Source of the DNA: CAWDDG01 sp963801065
GTDB lineage: Bacteria > Actinomycetota > Actinomycetes > Jiangellales > Jiangellaceae
Assembly: GCA_963801065.1 (NCBI GenBank)
Contig: CAWDDG010000006.1
Coordinates: 186,001 to 250,000 of the forward strand
DNA length: 64,000 nucleotides
Reading direction: 5' to 3'
The translations under genes and the position numbers were made by a program. Of this stretch, positions 61,657 to 64,000 are shown in pieces (the first letter of the stretch is position 1; every line of letters begins with the position of its first letter). Below the pieces are notes generated by a model, which worked only from the letters and a program-made list of their open reading frames with translations, was not told the DNA's origin and did no database searches.

Positions 61657-62654
61657 CGGGTGCCCGCCTCAGCCAGCTCGGCGACCGTGGCGGCGTTCTC
61701 CTGGGTGACGAAGCCGGGACCGGTGAGCACCGGCAGGCCACCACCCATGGTGTTGTTGTTCTCCTGGTACAGCTTGAGCAGCACGATGGGGATGTACCCC
61801 TGCAGGTACTGCTGCTGGTCCACGGCGAACAGGATGGAACCGTCCTCGATCGCACTGACGACGTCGCCGGACAGGTCGAACGTCGCGATCTGTGCCTCCG
61901 ACCCGGCCCCCGCCACTGCGTCGACGGCAGCGACGCCGATGGCCGGGTTGAGCGCGAGCACACCGTCGATCGACGGGTCGGCCTGCAGGCTGGACTGGAT
62001 CGTGTTCTGAGCCCCGGCGACGTCGTTGATGTCGACCTGCAGGTTCTCGACGGTGCCGCCGAGGCCTTCGGTCGCACCCTCGCAACGTTGCTCGAGGCCG
62101 ATGTTGCCCGGCTCGTGGATGACGCAGATCAAGTTCGTCACCCCCGCCTCGGCGAGCTGCTCACCGGCGCCCTGACCGGCGACGGTCTCTGTCTGTCCGA
62201 CGTGGGTGATCGCGCCCAGCGACGCCGATTCGTTCTCGCCGGAGTTGATCGTGATGATCGGGATACCGGCGTCCGCGGCAGCTGCCAGCGGCTCGCGCAT
62301 GGCGTCGGGGTTCGCCAGAGAGACGACGATCCCGTCCACCTCGTCGCTGACCGCGGCGTCGATGAACTGTGCCTGCTCGTCCGGTTCGCCCGAGCCCTGG
62401 TAGGTGACCTCGACGCCGAGATCCTCGGCGGCAGCGTCGGCGCCGTTCTTGACGACGTCCCAGAACGCGTCGCCTGCTGAGGCGTGGGTGACGACGGCGA
62501 ACGTGAAATCTGCGTCACCGCTTCCGCCGCCCTCTTCGGTCGCGCCACTGCCTCCGCCGCTGTCGCCGTCGCCGTCGCTGCATGCAGCGAGCACGAGGGG
62601 CAGGGCGAGGAAGGCGAGCAGCGCGCGCTTCCTGGTGTGCGTTGTGGTGAGCAT
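61653..62654 (-). CDS. Sugar/polyol ABC transporter substrate-binding lipoprotein
   Basis: 333 residues. Signal peptide with lipobox LVLAAC and lipidated Cys25, then a Gly/Ser/Asp linker. The periplasmic-binding-protein type 1 fold of the RbsB group follows: FTFAVVTHASAGDAFWDVVKN, DEVDGIVVSLANPDAMREPL, GIPIITINSG, GVLALNPAIGVAAVDAV and QYLQGYIPIVLLKLY. The ligand is likely a monosaccharide or inositol given the linked MocA-type dehydrogenase. ATG 62654 has AAAGGAGGA directly upstream, the strongest ribosome site seen in the window. Confidence 0.92.
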   Translation of the reverse strand: MLTTTHTRKRALLAFLALPLVLAACSDGDGDSGGGSGATEEGGGSGDADFTFAVVTHASAGDAFWDVVKNGADAAAEDLGVEVTYQGSGEPDEQAQFIDAAVSDEVDGIVVSLANPDAMREPLAAAADAGIPIITINSGENESASLGAITHVGQTETVAGQGAGEQLAEAGVTNLICVIHEPGNIGLEQRCEGATEGLGGTVENLQVDINDVAGAQNTIQSSLQADPSIDGVLALNPAIGVAAVDAVAGAGSEAQIATFDLSGDVVSAIEDGSILFAVDQQQYLQGYIPIVLLKLYQENNNTMGGGLPVLTGPGFVTQENAATVAELAEAGTR

Positions 62655-62682
62655 GGTCCTCCTTTGACGAGCGTGCTGACGA

Positions 62683-63690
62683 TCAGTGCGACCCGCGAAC
62701 CTCCTCGACCCGGACCGGACGCCGCTCTGCCCGGGACAGCTCGGCCGCCTCGGCCACGAACAGTGCCTCCAGCGCCTCTTCGCCCGGGCAGAGACTGGCC
62801 ACGCCACCCACGACGACCTCGACAAACGCACTGAGCTCCGCGCGGTACGCGGCGGCAAAGCGGTCGACGAAGTGTTCGTACGGCGGCCCGGCCGGTCCAC
62901 CGACGCCAGGCTCGGCCGAGGTTAGCGGAGCCCGTGCGTCCAAACCTGCAACCAGCGTGCCCGCCGCGCCGGACACCTCCAACCGGACGTCGTACCCTGC
63001 GCCGTTGTAGCGGGTCGCGTACGCCGTCCCGAGCGTGCCGTCGTCGAGCGAAAGGGCGACGACGCCGGTGTCGACGTCGCCGGCGTCGGCGAAGAACCGC
63101 TCCCCGCGGTTCGAGCCGGTTGCGTAGACCTCGACGATCTCTCGGCCGGTGACCCAGCGGATCGCGTCGAAGTCGTGGACGCTGCAGTCGCGGAAGATGC
63201 CACCCGAGCTCGGGATGTACGAAGCGTGCGGAGGCGCCGGGTCGGCGGTGACGGCCCGCACCCCGTGCAGGCGACCCAACCGTCGTGCGTGCACCGCCTC
63301 GCGAAGAGCGTGGTATCCAGCGTCGAAGCGACGTTGAAATCCGACCTGCAGCGGCGTCCCGGCCGCCTCGACCTCCTTGAGGACGGCGACGGTGGTGGCG
63401 ACGTCGACGGCCACCGGCTTCTCGCAGAAGATCGGCAGGCCGGATCGGGCCAGCGCGACGACCAGGCCGGCGTGCGACGGGGTCGGCGTCGCGATGACTG
63501 CGGCGTCGATGGCGGTGGCGAGCAGGCCGGGGACATCGGCGGCGACGGCCGCGCCGACCGCGTCCGCGACCCGGGCTGCCCGCGCCTGGTCCAGGTCGGT
63601 GACCACGACCTCGCCGACCTCTGACAGCTCGGCGAGGGTGGCGGCGTGTAGAGCGCCGATGCGTCCCGCGCCGATCACGCCGACCCGCAT
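62683..63690 (-). CDS. Gfo/Idh/MocA oxidoreductase, inositol 2-dehydrogenase-like
   Basis: 335 residues. Rossmann motif VGVIGAGRIGALHAATLAEL, then VIATPTPSHAGLVVALARSG and FCEKPVAVD, with the family lysine in EKP. FQRRFDAGYHALREAVHARR and SGGIFRDCSVHDFDAIRWVTG (Asp and His of the active site) match inositol 2-dehydrogenase relatives of the IolG type. It is the first gene of the operon, 28 bp before the binding-protein gene, so it probably oxidises the imported compound. ATG start. The exact sugar or cyclitol is inferred, not shown. Confidence 0.88.
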   Translation of the reverse strand: MRVGVIGAGRIGALHAATLAELSEVGEVVVTDLDQARAARVADAVGAAVAADVPGLLATAIDAAVIATPTPSHAGLVVALARSGLPIFCEKPVAVDVATTVAVLKEVEAAGTPLQVGFQRRFDAGYHALREAVHARRLGRLHGVRAVTADPAPPHASYIPSSGGIFRDCSVHDFDAIRWVTGREIVEVYATGSNRGERFFADAGDVDTGVVALSLDDGTLGTAYATRYNGAGYDVRLEVSGAAGTLVAGLDARAPLTSAEPGVGGPAGPPYEHFVDRFAAAYRAELSAFVEVVVGGVASLCPGEEALEALFVAEAAELSRAERRPVRVEEVRGSH

Positions 63691-63720
63691 GGTGCGCCTC
63701 CGTCCCGATCACGCCGCGAC

Positions 63721-63779
63721 GTGACTGGACGTCACTTCTAGTGCCCAGCGGTGCGGAGTGTCAAGACTTTGTCCTGACA
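63721..63779 (-). promoter_or_regulatory. Promoter and two palindromes of the MocA-ABC operon
   Basis: On the minus strand, TTGACA (63759-63764), an 18-bp spacer and TAGAAG (63735-63740) form a promoter. A near-perfect palindrome with arms TGTCAAGAC and GTCCTGACA (63759-63779) covers the -35 box. GTGACTGGACGTCAC (63721-63735), with 5-bp arms, borders the -10. Both are placed like repressor operators. No regulator gene is in the window. Confidence 0.5.
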
Positions 63780-63860
63780 ATCCGTCAATAGGACTTGGAG
63801 ACCTGCGACTCGCGAGATTCCGTCTGCCCGACCACTGTCGAGACGGGTCCGCCGCACAAA

Positions 63861-63899
63861 GATCCGGGCCGCGTCGCTGACAGCGACGCGGCCCGGATC
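63861..63899 (-). terminator. 18-bp perfect hairpin after rbpA
   Basis: GATCCGGGCCGCGTCGCT (63861-63878) and its exact reverse complement (63882-63899) with a 3-base loop, about 48 bp after the stop of the minus-strand gene at the window end. A short TTT follows on the minus strand. It is the strongest intrinsic terminator candidate in the window. Confidence 0.75.
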
Positions 63900-63946
63900 G
63901 GTGCCGACGGTGGCAGGCGCGGGGGATCGCCCGCCCCCGACGGCGG

Positions 63947-64000
63947 TCAGGCGGTCTTCTTGCGTCCGCGGGTGCTGGCGGCAAGGTGCGCGCCACCGGG
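63947..64000 (-). CDS. rbpA: Probable RNA polymerase-binding protein RbpA, C-terminal end only
   Basis: Only the last 17 residues are inside the window (PGGAHLAASTRGRKKTA, stop TGA at 63947-63949). The basic tail resembles the C-terminus of RbpA in some actinobacteria. RbpA lies next to fxsA, ppm and lnt in Mycobacterium (Rv2050-Rv2053c) and Streptomyces. RbpA stabilises the RNA polymerase open complex with principal sigma factors. The call rests mainly on this gene order; the sequence alone is too short to be certain. Confidence 0.5.
   Translation of the reverse strand, partial: PGGAHLAASTRGRKKTA

Overview
The window is high-GC DNA from an actinobacterium. It holds a Pup-proteasome locus, a mycothiol gene (mshC), twin-arginine translocase genes, an Lnt/Ppm pair and the apparent tail of rbpA. 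As far as I can recall it, the gene order follows the backbone of Mycobacterium and Streptomyces: mshC, PAC2, metH; a RecB-type nuclease, trmI, mpa, dop, pup, prcB, prcA, pafA, pafB, pafC, tatA, tatC, helY, 5'-3' exonuclease, pepE; then lnt, ppm, fxsA, rbpA. I cannot name the genus.

Layout. 1-8.2 kb: tail of an SCO1664-family gene, mshC broken by two +1 shifts, an AbiEi/DUF559-type gene bracketed by an inverted pair of 74-bp repeats, PAC2, metH and a HAD phosphatase. 8.2-14.1 kb: a complete five-gene peptide ABC importer. 14.1-22.3 kb: a cell-envelope stress-type module of histidine kinase, response regulator, two FtsX/MacB permeases and one ATPase. 22.4-43.5 kb: the nuclease/S2P/trmI block, the Pup-proteasome system (with a Gfo/Idh/MocA gene between mpa and dop), FKBP prolyl isomerases, pafBC, tatAC, a diacylglycerol kinase and helY. 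43.6-48.2 kb: exonuclease, a PadR repressor, a PepE-like peptidase, a frameshifted class V aminotransferase and an Lrp regulator. 48.3-54.6 kb: a tight four-gene minus-strand operon lat, aldehyde dehydrogenase, fused E1 dehydrogenase and gcdH. 54.8-59.7 kb: amidohydrolase, lnt, ppm, fxsA. 59.8-63.7 kb: a sugar/polyol ABC importer with a MocA-type dehydrogenase, sitting between fxsA and rbpA.

How the genes work together. Dop deamidates Pup, PafA attaches it to substrates, Mpa unfolds them and PrcBA degrades them. PafBC is the linked DNA-damage transcription factor. The 48-54 kb operon fits a lysine degradation route: lysine to aminoadipate semialdehyde (Lat), to aminoadipate (aldehyde dehydrogenase), then after an unlinked transamination 2-oxoadipate to glutaryl-CoA (fused E1, inferred) and on to crotonyl-CoA (GcdH). 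Lrp lies just beyond the operon end.

Two features run through the intergenic DNA. First, many genes have a TANNNT hexamer ending 6-7 nt before the start codon and no Shine-Dalgarno, as expected for leaderless transcripts; in two cases the TAG stop of the preceding gene is the first half of that hexamer. Second, several gene junctions carry long, unrelated perfect inverted repeats, and one repeat family (TGATCATGCAA plus CGACACGCCGG modules) recurs at four places and supplies the stop codons of mshC and pepE. No tRNA, rRNA, CRISPR or insertion sequence was recognised.
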